This document shows, one piece after another, positions 48,773 through 59,811 of a DNA stretch of 64,000 nt. Numbering within the stretch: the first letter of the stretch is position 1; the number at the start of each line of letters is the position of its first letter. The notes beneath the pieces were generated by a model. That model had not been told where the DNA came from and did no database searches. It was given only the letters and a program-made list of their open reading frames with translations. The translations under genes were made by a program, and so were the position numbers. Origin of the DNA: Mesostigma viride (Eukaryota > Streptophyta > Mesostigmatophyceae > Mesostigmatales > Mesostigmataceae); NCBI GenBank assembly GCA_009746045.1, contig RPFO01000017.1, positions 2,600,040-2,664,039 of the forward strand, read 5' to 3'.

Positions 48773-49815
48773 GCCCTTGGAGCGCCAGTAGGTGTTGAGC
48801 GAACGGAGCCGGCCTAGCCCAGGCCAGGCCAATGCGGGTGTCATCGTCGGTGGTGTCGGGGAGCCAGCTCCCTAACAGTTTGAAGCGATCGCGGAACAGG
48901 ACCGTCGTCCCATCGAGCAGGCGCGGCAGCGGCGGTGTACTGGAGGCCCCAATCACCATCGCCTCAGTTTTGACACTAATCTCCAACCCCACCGCGCCCT
49001 CGCCTCCAGGCCCAGACAGTCCAGCCAGGTCTGAATGTGCTCGGGGCGCGCGATGAGGGTGGTGTCATCCGCATAAATCAGGTCGGCCAGGCGGTAGCCA
49101 GGTTCAACCCCGGCCGCCGTGCTCTTTCTCGTTAAGGATGTCCAAGCCTGGCTCGAACCCCTTAAGAGCAGTAAGGCGCGCACGTGCCCGGCGCATGACG
49201 TGATCCACGACATGCAATAATTATGAACACGGGTATGGGGACAGGACACACCCTTGCCACACCCCGTGGTGAAGGGGGAATGGTGGGGCCGGTGCATGGT
49301 GCCTTCCGCAGTCCGCACTATACTGCCTGTGAGCCCTCATACAGGCGGCGAATGGCAGCAATAAACGCAGGTGGCACTCGATCCAGAGCTAGGATGTCCC
49401 AAAGAGCCTCCCAGAGGACCGTGTCCAAGGCCTTGATATAGTCAACAAAAATGAAGACCAGCGGCAAAATGTCAGGGGGAAGGCGACGCACCTCCTCCAT
49501 CAACCGGCGCGCGACAAACACAGCCATGACAGTGTTACGACCACGACGGAAACCCATCTGAGACTCACCCAGGTGTGGGTCCAGCGCGGCGCGGAGCCTG
49601 TGCAGCATCATGCGCATGAAGACCTTCAGCGCGGCGCTCTGGAGGCAGTCTGACACCCCGGTAGTTACCGGGGTCAGCAGCAGAGCCCTTCTTGTACAGC
49701 ATGACGCGGATGGCCGTCTGCCACTCAGCAGGCGGAGGCTCGTCAGAAAGCAGGACACGGTTGCAGAACGCCAGCAGAAGATCCCTAACCGCCGGATTGC
49801 CATCTATATCCTTGC
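48773..49815 (-). mobile_element. LINE family 1, minus-strand copy, RT segment
   Basis: On the minus strand: WQTAIRVMLYKKG and NYRGV (RT block 1, about 49740), QMGFRRGRNTVMAVFVARRL (about 49550), FVDYIKALD (motif A), then the region with YADDTTLIA (motif C, about 49075) and FKLLGSWLPDT (about 48870). It carries the same frame change after YEGSQAV as the plus-strand copy at 31806-33300, plus others. The 5' junction with a LINE family 2 fragment lies at about 49815-49855. Confidence 0.85.
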
Positions 49816-50349
49816 GTACCATCTGCCTCCATATTACAGACAAACCAGGAGGCTGCCCGGGTGTGATCGAGCCCGTCACGTCTAGTGTAGCACATGCCCA
49901 TGCCGAGTCTATCACCAAATTAAGTCCATGGGTGGCGGCCCTGCATGCCGCGCGCGGCCTGGGGCACGCCAGGTGAGGACATATCGCCCAGGCTGGGCGG
50001 GCTTGGTGCCAGCTACATAGTCTATATCTGATGTGTCTACCTGATCTGCATGTGCGGGCCAAGTGCCCGGCTAGGCCCAGGCGCCTGTGCCTAATAATGT
50101 GGGAAACATAGGGCAAATCAGCGTACAAATCCTCATTACCAATATGTGCAAACCAAAGGGGATGTTATTATAAGGGCCTTGCGCAGCATCTTGGTGACGT
50201 TGCCGTCGAGTCGTTGCTCCACCTCCTGCGTCAGTGTCCAGGTCTCGGCGCCGTGGGTCAGGATCGTCAGAATGACGACCTTGAAGAGGTCACGCTTGAC
50301 GATCCGGGGTAGGGCGGGGCTGCTCCACCAGCGGCGGTGGTCATGGAGT
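49816..50349 (-). mobile_element. LINE family 2, minus-strand copy, 3' part
   Basis: The minus strand encodes LYADLPYVSHIIRHRRLGLAGHLART and related post-RT blocks. It is interrupted on the right by the 3.4-kb element at 50350-53747 and continues at 53748. Confidence 0.7.
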
Positions 50350-53300
50350 CACATCACCTAAAAACGGCCTTTTTTGTTACATGGGGTCATATCTCCCACA
50401 CATATAGTCAGATCGGGGTGCCTTTCTGGACTTAAGGTCCCCCTAGGACCCTGTTCACATCACATAAATTGGGGGGCCAACTGACCTATTTTTAGCATCA
50501 AACCGTGACGTGGAAAAGTGCAAAAAACGATGTTTTCCAGGCATAAGGAGGCATAGCAGGCACACACAAGTAGTAAATGTAGTCCAATTCAGCTGGAAAT
50601 GGTCATGCTTATTAATTTATATCCAAAGACAAAAACCACCCTTAAGTATGCAATGTAGGACCAAACTATGTGCTATAATTCTGGCATACATGAGCCAAAA
50701 CACCGTTTTAGTGCATTATTTTCAAACTTATGAAGCCCCTGCCAGCACATATGCGGCCCAATCATGCCAGAATTCGTCACATTAATAGCACAATACTTGA
50801 ATTTACACTAGAACACAAGTTGGACATATTAGGACCACTGCCGGCCCACTAAAAGTGACGGATGCAAGCAGAAATAGAGCGATTTTTGCAAAAATACTCC
50901 ATATTCTGCGCCATTGTCTTGGAAAACTTTGCATTCTTCACTCAATTATCGTCATGGCTGTCATGGGATTCATATACATGCCACTGGGGCTGGATACATT
51001 AGCCAACACAGACTAAAAAAGCGATCATCAAGGGATAAAATCACCATCAATCACAGTAGATGCTGGCATTCGGAACAAGCACCATAGTGCCTACAAGCCT
51101 CAAGAAGGGGAGCTTGGCTGACCAGTCGTGCCTGTCGGCTGACCAGTCTCTTTTCTAAACGGGCCCCGCTCGGCAGCACACACAATCTCCTTTGCAGTAC
51201 TTGGCCCACTCTGCTGGGCACCCCTGCTGTGCGTGTCTTATAGCAGCTAATCCAAATATATATCTGCCAGGTGCCTCTCTGCTACATGGAAATACAAAGC
51301 GCAATCAAGGACAGCAGTGGCTTGGGCTGCTATTCAATTGAGCTCAGCACCTAGCTGCTGTACAACATAATTCTGCATCAGTGCCTGTCCTAATTGCGCC
51401 CCCCCGCCCCCTTGCCATCATCGTCATGCTCATCATAGTCTTTGGAACGTGCACTGAACTCCAACCCTTGGACAGTCCATAGGTCATTAAGAATCTGTGC
51501 ATGTAATGCTAGCTCTTCTCAGTTGAACTCATCTACCACCCTCTCATGGTCGTGTCATCTCTCATGTAATCCACCTAGGTTTATCGTGGCCACTGATCTT
51601 TCAGCCCCTCCTGACATCAAAATCTGGGCAAACACACTGTTGACATCGCCCTTCCGTTTTAGCCTGCATGGCTCCTCATGTTTACCCTTATCTCATCCCT
51701 CAACACACCTATAACTGTCTATTCATCCCCCTTGCATAGGCGGTGCATAACTGCGGCATGATGGGGGCTTGCCAAAAATAGGTGTAAAATGCATGGGATG
51801 GCACGGGGAGGCTCACACTCATCGGTTTACAATCACACTCATGTGCTAACAGTGTCCCTCTCTGCTTTTGACACTGCATGCACATGCATTTCCTACCGGC
51901 TATATCAAGCCTTTAGTGTGGTTTGGTGCATCAAGAGAAATGGCAGGTCAGCTGAGTGCATCAGACCACATTTGTGTTAAGTGTACGCTTGCAACGCTGT
52001 TTGCCCACCGCATGGAGCTCCCCTTTCGGACAGTGGCGCAAGTAGCACTTACACCTTACTCCCAGCCGCTCACCCTGCCCATGCTAGCAACAAGAACAAA
52101 TGCATGGTCCCCATCCCAACGTAAGGTGCATCACATGGATGGCCCTGCCATCACCTAGCAGTGTGCCACCCCTCTCCACCTCAACCTACTCTGAAATGCC
52201 AGGGCCCCAACAAACCTTTCAAGACATGGCACTCCTCAAAGAAGGCAACCCCTCAAAGAAGGCGAGGCAGTTTAGGTCTAGGGGGGCTTTGGGTAAGTTA
52301 AAAGATGATAGAGTTCACTAACACAGGCCACGGCAACGACAACCTGCCTCACCCGCTGCATCCATACATCACAAGCCATAAACTGCACAGCCTCGCATGA
52401 TTGCCTAAGGGTCACGTGATCCAAGGTGCCCTTCAGGCTCACCCCAGCACACCGGCCCATCCTCACCACCCCACTGGTCATAGTCATCTACAGTGGCATC
52501 AAACTCCTCTAGGACAGAGTGCAGTAAAGGCAACATAGACGTCCTGACACAATTGAATAAGAACGTGGCTGCTACCTACTGCCCTTAATAAAAAATGTCC
52601 ATGGCTTGCACAAATACGCATTCAATTCTTCAAGCAAGCATGCTAACACCTTCACAGCACATCCCAAGGTTTATATCCATCGAGCTTTGTCAACAAGCAT
52701 GACTTCCTGATGCAAACTTAGCTGTCAAGCTAGGAGGAGGAAAGCTAGGTAAAGAGGTGAGATAGACCCCCCCACAGCACCTTCCTGCACCAAAACCATG
52801 ACAATATCATCCAGAGCTTGCTAAATACGTACAGCTAGCCGGTAGCGGGCGACCTTGCAGTCCAGGTTCAGCGCGAACATCTCGTGTCAGCACCCGGCGG
52901 AGATGGCGGACGCGAACCCACAATGCTATAAAAGCGAGTCATAAGACTATTTCGGGGAGCGGTGAACGGCTTGGAACACCGAAGGTATGCCGCGACAAAA
53001 GCCTGAAGTTTTTCTCGGAAATACACGCCTGGATGTGGATTAGGGCACCGTTGTCGTGCTTGTGCTTGCGTTGCGAGCAGGCAACCAGTGTTTCTTGCAG
53101 TGTCGAGCAGTAACAGATGGTGGCGCGAGAGCAATATGTGACTTTTAAATCATGGCTACACAGCTTACACCTCCGCAGGCATGTTGGAACAAGCCCCGCC
53201 ATGCCGTGAGCCGAAAAAAAGGAAGAAACGCATCAAGCAAGGACGGTCGTAAACGTCACTGAAAACAGCAAAATCTGACCTGCCGGCAGGTAATGCGACA

Positions 53301-53747
53301 GCCTGGAAAATGTGATTCGTTTCTCGAAAAACTGATTAGCGCTCGTGAAAGTAGACTTGAAGCCCATTCGGATTCCACCTTTTGGGAATTGTGAGCTTCC
53401 AACAAAAAAGTTTCCCCCACAATTAATAAACATGCATTTTCGCTGCCAATTCCAGATCTGGCCGACACAAAAAATCAGCGTCTCAGTTTGCGAATTATTT
53501 TGACGCATGAACATACGCGAATAATATCTACCATGCATCATCGCAAAGCAGGAGAGTTTACGCGTCGTTTGCATCCATCGCAGCGACTTAACATGCATAA
53601 TTGACTTTTGACTGATATTCCGGCGGACATAGGGTCGACAGCCATGCGAGGTGGAATTTTTCTGGTCCCGTCGTCCTCAACGCGACGCGTTCGCGCCAAA
53701 ATTCCCAGGATCTCATGTAACCGGACGGACCGATTTTAGGTGATGTG
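50350..53747. mobile_element. 3.4-kb element with terminal inverted repeats, type unknown
   Basis: CACATCACCTAAAA at 50350-50363 and TTTTAGGTGATGTG at 53734-53747 are perfect 14-bp inverted repeats. Outside them the sequence matches an uninterrupted LINE family 2 copy at about 26590-26640, which shows a clean insertion with a duplication of at most one base. The interior is AT-rich on the left and has no long or recognisable reading frame. Frames of 88-121 codons on the minus strand at 52868-53598 match nothing I know. It is a non-autonomous DNA element; the superfamily is open. The CAC...GTG ends recall CACTA elements, but their 3-bp duplication is not seen. Confidence 0.75.
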
Positions 53748-53940
53748 TTGCGCCCGGCCACGCGCCCATGCCGATCCGTGGCAGTCGTCAGGTCCGGCGT
53801 CTTCGCAGTCGGGAAGCCAACTGCCGAGCGGCGAGCAGCTTGAAGCGGCCTGAAGTAGGGTAGTTGATCTCAGTGTCGTCTAAGAGGCGGAGTGGTATAG
53901 CCATGATGATCTTAATTCCCCGCCCATTACATGCTCCCCT
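53748..53940 (-). mobile_element. LINE family 2, minus-strand copy, RT-proximal part
   Basis: The minus strand encodes IPLRLLDDTEINYP and GRFKLLAARQLAS, parallel to LPRLLDGSTVPF and RFKLLGSWLPDT of LINE family 1. It is colinear with 49816-50349 across the 3.4-kb insertion. Confidence 0.65.
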
Positions 53941-53979
53941 TATTAGTTGGGTTGAGCTTGATAGATAGCTCTGGTGGTG

Positions 53980-54186
53980 CAGGCGCCCTTGGTGCACCTA
54001 GAGCAAGGGTTGTTTACATTCCCACCCTTGCACGGAGTATAGCTACTAGCTGTCTAGCTTAGAATGTATTGAAAGCCATATGCCCCCTTCTCCCGGATAT
54101 GTGCTACATAGTACTCCCAACGGAGTTATGTTCCTAATTAATTAATTAATTAATTAATTAATTAATTAATTAATTAATTAATCAAT
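53980..54186 (+). repeat. LINE-like 3' end with hairpin and long ATTA-type tail
   Basis: Reverse-complement relative of 24420-24600. Hairpin CTCCCAACGGAG at 54114-54125, then about 55 bp of (TTAA)n. No coding content. Confidence 0.6.
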
Positions 54187-54188
54187 TA

Positions 54189-54326
54189 ACTCAGGGGTGG
54201 TAAAAAAGTGGTCAAAGTGGTCAAAGTAGGTGGTAAAAGTGGTACATAAAACAACATTTTACCACTTTTACCCGCTTTTACCACCCACTTTTACCACTTT
54301 TACCACTTTTTTACCACCCCCGAGTT
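54189..54326. repeat. Foldback / MITE-like inverted repeat of GGTGGTAAAA units
   Basis: AACTCAGGGGTGGTAAAAAA at 54188 faces TTTTTTACCACCCCCGAGTT ending at about 54326. The arms are about 55-60 bp and consist of diverged TGGTAAAAG or TGGTCAAAG units around a short centre. It abuts a Copia RT fragment. Confidence 0.65.
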
Positions 54327-54545
54327 CCTCGTGCATGTGCTGAAGAGGAAGGATGTTGATGGGGTTTCAGTGCCCCATGTCGGGCCTGTCCTGAATGAGT
54401 ATCGTGTGCCCACGGGGAGTATGCTGGGAGCTAGGAGCTGTACACGCGAGGGATGCTGCATGACACGTGGAGAATTTTACTGTGTCTATATGTGGGGTTG
54501 CTGAACAGGGGTCATGCGCTTGGCGTTAACTGGTACAGCTACTGT
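54327..54545 (+). mobile_element. Fossil fragment of a Copia-type RT, broken
   Basis: VDGVSVPHVGPVLNEY and a following CMTRG.F block match the RT part of the Copia elements above (VDGVKVPHVRPVLNEF). Only about 200 bp remain. Confidence 0.6.
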
Positions 54546-55100
54546 AGGACCGTCGTCCCCACGGCGGCGGCGCGCCTGTGCTATATAGTATAGCGCCAAC
54601 TGGGCGATGACCACCTGCATGAGCATCGCGCAAGTATAGCCCGGGGTTGGGCGGGCGCGGGGTTGCTCAAGGATCGAGCACGTGAGAGCCCGAAGATCCA
54701 CTGATCGCACAAACAGTTTGCGATGGCGTGAGATCCATGCCGGCCACGTTCGACTTCCAGCTGTACATGCAATCTGTGACACATATATAATATGAGTGGG
54801 TCGCGTACACATGGTTGCGTCCATGCAATACAGAGTAACACACACCACGATAGAATGTTAGCTAATCTGGCAGCATGGCTGATCTGGCGGAGCTCAGAGC
54901 TGTTGCGCCTAAGCCCATGATTTGAGTCAGACCCGGCGAGTACGGTACTGAGTCTGGCGTGGCAGATCGTCGGCAGTGATGCAATAGATCGGAGTGCCAT
55001 TTGGCATATGGCCTCGGTTTTGGCGGAAGATGAGGTGCGTGCACAGGTCAACAAGCATCCGTGCCGAAAAAATAGGCGTCCATGCCGAAAAACACATCGT
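54546..55100. other. No recognisable gene
   Basis: Mixed sequence. The longest minus-strand frame (to 55183) shows no known domain. It probably represents further decayed element sequence. Confidence 0.35.
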
Positions 55101-55164
55101 CCATGAAGGCTAACGGCCTTCGGTTCCATTAGCCGCATAGGAGTTGACGTCAAAGGCAACCTCG

Positions 55165-55525
55165 GCTCAACGAGGTTCGTCAAGGCGGCTGCGTTTTGGC
55201 TCAGGCGATGCCGAGAGTGCCGGGAGGGGCCTAGGCAACCACCAATGCTTGACTAGTGGCACCGCTGCCTTCCGGGCCATATAGGGCGAAGCTGCAGCCG
55301 GAGTTGCATATGTATTTTCAGGGCTTAGTAGCGCAGCCGCTAGGCTGCGTTGCGTAGAGGAGCGTTTGCTCATCATAATATTACGCAATAGCTTCCGACG
55401 GGAAAATATATCAACGCGTGCTGCGTCTTACAAAGACAAAGCGATTGTGATAGTCGCGGCAAAATTTGGAGCCCAAATGTAAAAGTTATGAGCTCCGCCG
55501 TCAGCCATGGCTACCTCGCGGCTCG
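55165..55525 (-). repeat. LINE 5' end / 5' UTR repeat, copy 2
   Basis: Matches 26040-26480 on the same strand. The minus-strand frame starts MSKRSSTQRSL, like MTSKRSSTQRSL at 26287, showing that the match extends into the presumed start of ORF1. Confidence 0.55.
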
Positions 55526-55564
55526 TGGCTCAAGGACTGCTACTATGGAATGGTTTTGCCATGG

Positions 55565-55700
55565 ATGAAGCTAACTATCTAAGACCTAGGTACAGGGTTG
55601 TGGGCACCACGGCCCGAATCACTGTGGATGCCATCATACGCGGTCACATGCGGAGCCCCCACTGACTTGGGGGTGGTCTCCTTCATTAGTCTTGACCTCC
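55565..55700. repeat. Dispersed repeat, second copy at 33555-33675
   Basis: Shared stretches include GTGGGCACC.CGGCCCGAATC and CCCCCAC....ACTTGGGGGTGG. Non-coding. Family unknown. Confidence 0.55.
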
Positions 55701-55736
55701 CACATATCCTCATTGCGAACCATCAGCTTTCAGATT

Positions 55737-55875
55737 TTAGACATGCCAGGGGGCTGCCCTGGCGTGAGCCCATTGCGACGTGGGTAACACATATCCATGC
55801 CTAGTCTATCCCGAAAAGTCCACGGGTGGCGCCCTCGGCCCGCTGCCGCGCGCGGCCTTGGGCACGCCAAGTGAG
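55737..55875 (-). mobile_element. LINE family 2 fragment
   Basis: The complement matches about 27040-26960 and 49850-49980 (GGGCAGCC.CCTGG, GACTTTTCG.GATAGACT). It extends slightly past the point where the 26.5-kb copy stops. Confidence 0.5.
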
Positions 55876-56356
55876 AAGAACCAAAATTGCACCATGCACG
55901 TGTGCAACTATATACGACTGAACAAGTCTCGCGTGCAGACACGTGTGTAGTACTCCTACACACAGATCTCGAGTGATTTATCTAGTACCAAATCCGAAAG
56001 GCTTGCATCACTCCCCGGACAGGAGAACTTTTGCGGATGACTGTAGGTGTAAGTTGGCGATGCCATGGTAACCGGAGACGTCCGTCCTATAGTCAGCAAA
56101 ATTGGTGCGAGAGGTCCCCAGTTCGATTCCGGTCGGATTCATTTGCAGATCGCGTTTTCCGCGTTTTCCGCGGCCCGGCACTGAACGCAAAGGTTTTCAC
56201 CTTTGCGGAGTGTCTGATCAGAATATACGATATACGTCTCCTTGATACGATATACGGTGTTCGAGTCTCCGCAACAAAATGCAGCAAAACTTTTCCCCAC
56301 AATAGATTGGACTACGAGTTAACTCACGACGTGGAAAACAATGTCAAATGTTGAGA

Positions 56357-56465
56357 CGACCCAACCAGGAATCGAACTTGGAATCTTTTGCTTGCTTCAC
56401 GTCTCATGAAGAATGGTCTACTATCGTGTCGTAGGCAAACACGTTATCCATTGCGCTATTGGGTC
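56357..56465 (-). tRNA. tRNA-Arg(ACG) with 36-nt intron
   Basis: The minus strand folds as a tRNA: acceptor GACCCAA with TTGGGTC and discriminator G, a short D arm with AATGGATAA, anticodon stem with loop CTACG, and a T arm with TTCGATTCC. A 36-nt intron sits one base 3' of the anticodon, the standard nuclear position. This copy carries a few changes relative to the other three (T-stem CAAG, ACACG in the D arm) and may be less active. Confidence 0.85.
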
Positions 56466-56533
56466 TCCAAAGCCATCCATGCCGGAGCAACGACCATCTT
56501 GAACAATGTAGTAAAAAAGGTTTCAAAGAAGAG

Positions 56534-56859
56534 AAAAAAAATGACCGCTGACCTAACTAGGAGTCGACCCTGTAACCATATGCTGTTTCCGGCCCCACCG
56601 TCTAGGTCATCTAGTCGCTCCACACGTAAGCCAGCCATAATTTCAATGCACAAGGATACACATTTCCATCACCATTCATCTTCATCATCCTGAACGACTC
56701 GAAAACGCGGAAAAGATAACGGCAGGCTCGAGCTACCATGGTCCGGATTCTCCCGATTTCTGGCCTGCGCTGGTTGTCTCTTTGATATGTTGGCTTCGCT
56801 TCACATGAAGACTTCAACCGTGCCGCAGACCAACACATTATCCATTGTGCTCTTGGGTC
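56534..56859 (-). repeat. tRNA-Arg-headed SINE-like composite
   Basis: On the minus strand, a tRNA-Arg-like 5' part (from GACCCAAGAGCACAATGG at 56859, with a diverged intron-like stretch) runs to about 56788. It is followed by a 176-bp body (56787-56612) shared with 18383-18556. Then comes a tail TGACCTA...TAGGTCA with tRNA-3'-half-like GTCGACTCC, ending in a T run (56534-56541) suited to RNA polymerase III termination. It lies between true tRNA-Arg genes. Confidence 0.6.
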
Positions 56860-56959
56860 CCAGCTCCTCCCGGCACTCGCTTCATTGAGAGCGCGTGAAA
56901 AAATTGGCGATGAAGCAAAAGCTGATCAGTCTTAAACGTGGAGTTGTGGTTGTAAAAGA

Positions 56960-57068
56960 CGACCCAACCAGGAGTCGAACCTGGAATCTTTTGCTAGCTT
57001 CATTTCACATGAAGAATGGGCTTCAGCCATGCCGTAGGCAAACGCGTTATCCATTGCGCTATTGGGTC
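56960..57068 (-). tRNA. tRNA-Arg(ACG) with 36-nt intron
   Basis: Same structure as the other copies: 7-bp acceptor, CTACGG anticodon loop, intron after position 37, T loop TTCGACT with CCAGG/CCTGG stem, discriminator G. A TTTT terminator follows on the minus strand (AAAA at 56954-56957). Confidence 0.93.
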
Positions 57069-57134
57069 CTAGGTCATGAAACGTGTCCAATCAGCGAGAA
57101 TACTGGCGATGACGTAAATACAAGAAAAAAGGAG

Positions 57135-57243
57135 CGACCCAACCAGGAGTCGAACCTGGAATCTTTTGCTAGCTTCACTTCACATGAAGAATGGGCTTCA
57201 GCCATGCCGTAGGCAAACGCGTTATCCATTGCGCTATTGGGTC
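57135..57243 (-). tRNA. tRNA-Arg(ACG) with 36-nt intron
   Basis: Nearly identical to 56960-57068, including the intron apart from a change or two. A poly-T terminator (AAAAAA at 57125-57130) follows on the minus strand. Confidence 0.93.
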
Positions 57244-57311
57244 CCGACGCTCGCATTATAGAGATAGCGCGTGAACTTGCGCGGGGAGGCAAAAAATGCT
57301 GATAAAAGGAG

Positions 57312-57420
57312 CGACCCAACCAGGAGTCGAACCTGGAATCTTTTGCTAGCTTCACGTCTTATGAAGAATGGTTTACAATCGTGCCGTAGGCAAACGCGTT
57401 ATCCATTGCGCTATTGGGTC
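57312..57420 (-). tRNA. tRNA-Arg(ACG) with 36-nt intron
   Basis: The mature part is identical to the two preceding copies. The intron differs at several positions. TTTT terminator at 57304-57307 (complement). It is first in the transcription direction of the cluster. Confidence 0.93.
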
Positions 57421-57784
57421 GCCGATCCAACGGTGTTAGCCGATGTGTCAAACTATCTGAATTTTGACAATATAACCCGGTAACATGCTTACCGATAAGT
57501 CTCTTGTCTAGTATCTAGATCGGTATCGACGTATCGACACCGGCTATCTCCGGCTATACTAGTCATACCAGTACCGTAAACAACGTCAGTGAGGACAGAA
57601 TAATAATGCCACTGGGCACTGGTCATTCGTTCTTTTTTCTATGAAAAGCACGCAAGCAATTGTTATGTGCTGTAGAGGCAAGCAATGATCGCTTTGAGTT
57701 ACTAACGACGTTTCAACAGTGCATCTGGCAGTGCGGGCCATTGTACGTCGTGTCAGTGTGCGTAGTATTTTCGTCCTGAAGGTC

Positions 57785-58072
57785 ATGGAAAACGCAGTTA
57801 TTCATGACCAAGCCAAGCACTGCTTTCGTACTGCTGACGGGGAGGCATACTTGGAATACCGAATGTGCAAGGGACGGTCTACCATGGATTTACACCATAC
57901 GTACGTGCCTCCCCAGAAAAGAGGCCAGGGGACAGCCGGAAAGCTTTGCACAGCAGCTTTTGAATTCGCCAAAGCTAATAAGATGAAAGTCTTACCGACC
58001 TGCTCCTACATCTCTGAAACTTATCTTCCAAAAAACACCGGCTATGAGCACTTAGTTGACCGGGACGATTAA
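57785..58072 (+). CDS. Small GNAT-family N-acetyltransferase (NATD1 / At1g77540 type), 95 aa
   Basis: Starting at the ATG at 57785 the product has 95 residues, the usual size of this minimal GNAT group. It reads AYLEYRMCKG, MDLHHTYVPPQKRGQGTAGKL (the Q/R-x-x-G-x-G/A acetyl-CoA loop) and ends LPTCSYISETYLPKNTGYEHLV, all in family order. The protein would bind acetyl-CoA. The natural acceptor is not known for the group, though histone and other protein lysines have been proposed. The frame is open upstream to about 57719 without ATG, and TACTAAC plus TTTCAACAG at 57700-57719 looks like a branch point and acceptor. A 5' exon adding an Arg-rich, possibly organelle-targeting leader is therefore possible. 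Neighbours are tRNA genes, with no functional link. Confidence 0.88.
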   Translation: MENAVIHDQAKHCFRTADGEAYLEYRMCKGRSTMDLHHTYVPPQKRGQGTAGKLCTAAFEFAKANKMKVLPTCSYISETYLPKNTGYEHLVDRDD

Positions 58073-58665
58073 GTGCTTACACAAAATAGTAAAGCCAGTC
58101 GCCCAAAATATTGCACGTCACTCCATGGTGCCGTGCATGGATTACTGCTATGCCAAGTACGAGCTTGGAAACGCGCTTTCTATCGCGCAAACTATGGAAA
58201 GCTCGTGGAACAGTATGGGGCGCCTCACTGCCAATTGCAACGTTGAACTGCAGGAGAGGAGAATCGGTTTGTCTTTCTTGTTTTACGTTGACGAAACGTA
58301 AGGATACTTTCCCAGAGAAACTGGCGTGCAGGTCACACGCTTCGGTTAGCAGAGTGCCTTCAGGGCCTTTGCAGGAGCACCCGCTTTGGTTAGCTGAGTA
58401 TTCGGGAGAGTATTCGGGGCCTTTGCTCTAGCACACAACCAACATATAGAGATCCTGTTTCTTACTTCTCGAGGTACTTCTTCAAGGCCCTGTGTTCAGC
58501 CGGGCGTCGAGCTTGGCACCGCTAGCAAGGACCATTAATCAAGGGCTCACGTACCTGCATGGTGGCAGAAATCTGTGCAGTGTGAATGACATCGGCTCTA
58601 GTGCTGCATGCATGTAGGGTGGCCTAGTAGCTTGGCGCAACACTAGCTAGGAGACCGTCTAGTGC
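58073..58665. other. 3' flank of the GNAT gene, no further gene
   Basis: No coding signal. A short local duplication (AGTATTCGGG twice at about 58398-58415) is the only structure noticed. Confidence 0.4.
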
Positions 58666-58669
58666 TCAC

Positions 58670-58725
58670 TGCCTTCAATTACACGCGGTGACTCCCCTTG
58701 GGGAGCCACGGAGCATGATTAAACC
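58670..58725. repeat. Hairpin repeat related to LINE 3' ends
   Basis: CTCCCCTTGGGGAG is a perfect palindrome inside GTGACTCC...GGAGCCACGGAGCATG, close to the LINE-end hairpins at 19505 and 61657. No clear tail. Confidence 0.45.
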
Positions 58726-59004
58726 CTCGAGATATACGAAAATGCCTACGGTTCTAACGGTGCTAACTGGTACCTAGTCAATAGGGCTGTACAGGGCCGA
58801 GGCCCTGGTTGGACACGATTGTGTCCGTGTCGGGTGATGCGCACCTTAGCTACCGGGGGAGGCTGAAGTTAACCTCCGGCCACAACCTGATGACCTGTGC
58901 AAACAAGCTGATTCTGCATCTTTCTCCATAGCGATCACGGAGAGCTAGTCATATCACGGGCTTTCAATATGCAAGCATATGGTGCCCAACGAAGGCGCGT
59001 GCAA

Positions 59005-59748
<744 letters not shown>

Positions 59749-59811
59749 TATCTGCTCATTTTATAGTTATGTTGCGGCGGGCTCAAAGAGGGCCGTTCTG
59801 CCACCTGTTTA

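Noticed and set aside
56545-56610. Separate tRNA gene of another type
   Set aside because: The ends pair, but the T stem and anticodon arm do not form properly. It is better explained as the tail of the SINE-like composite.
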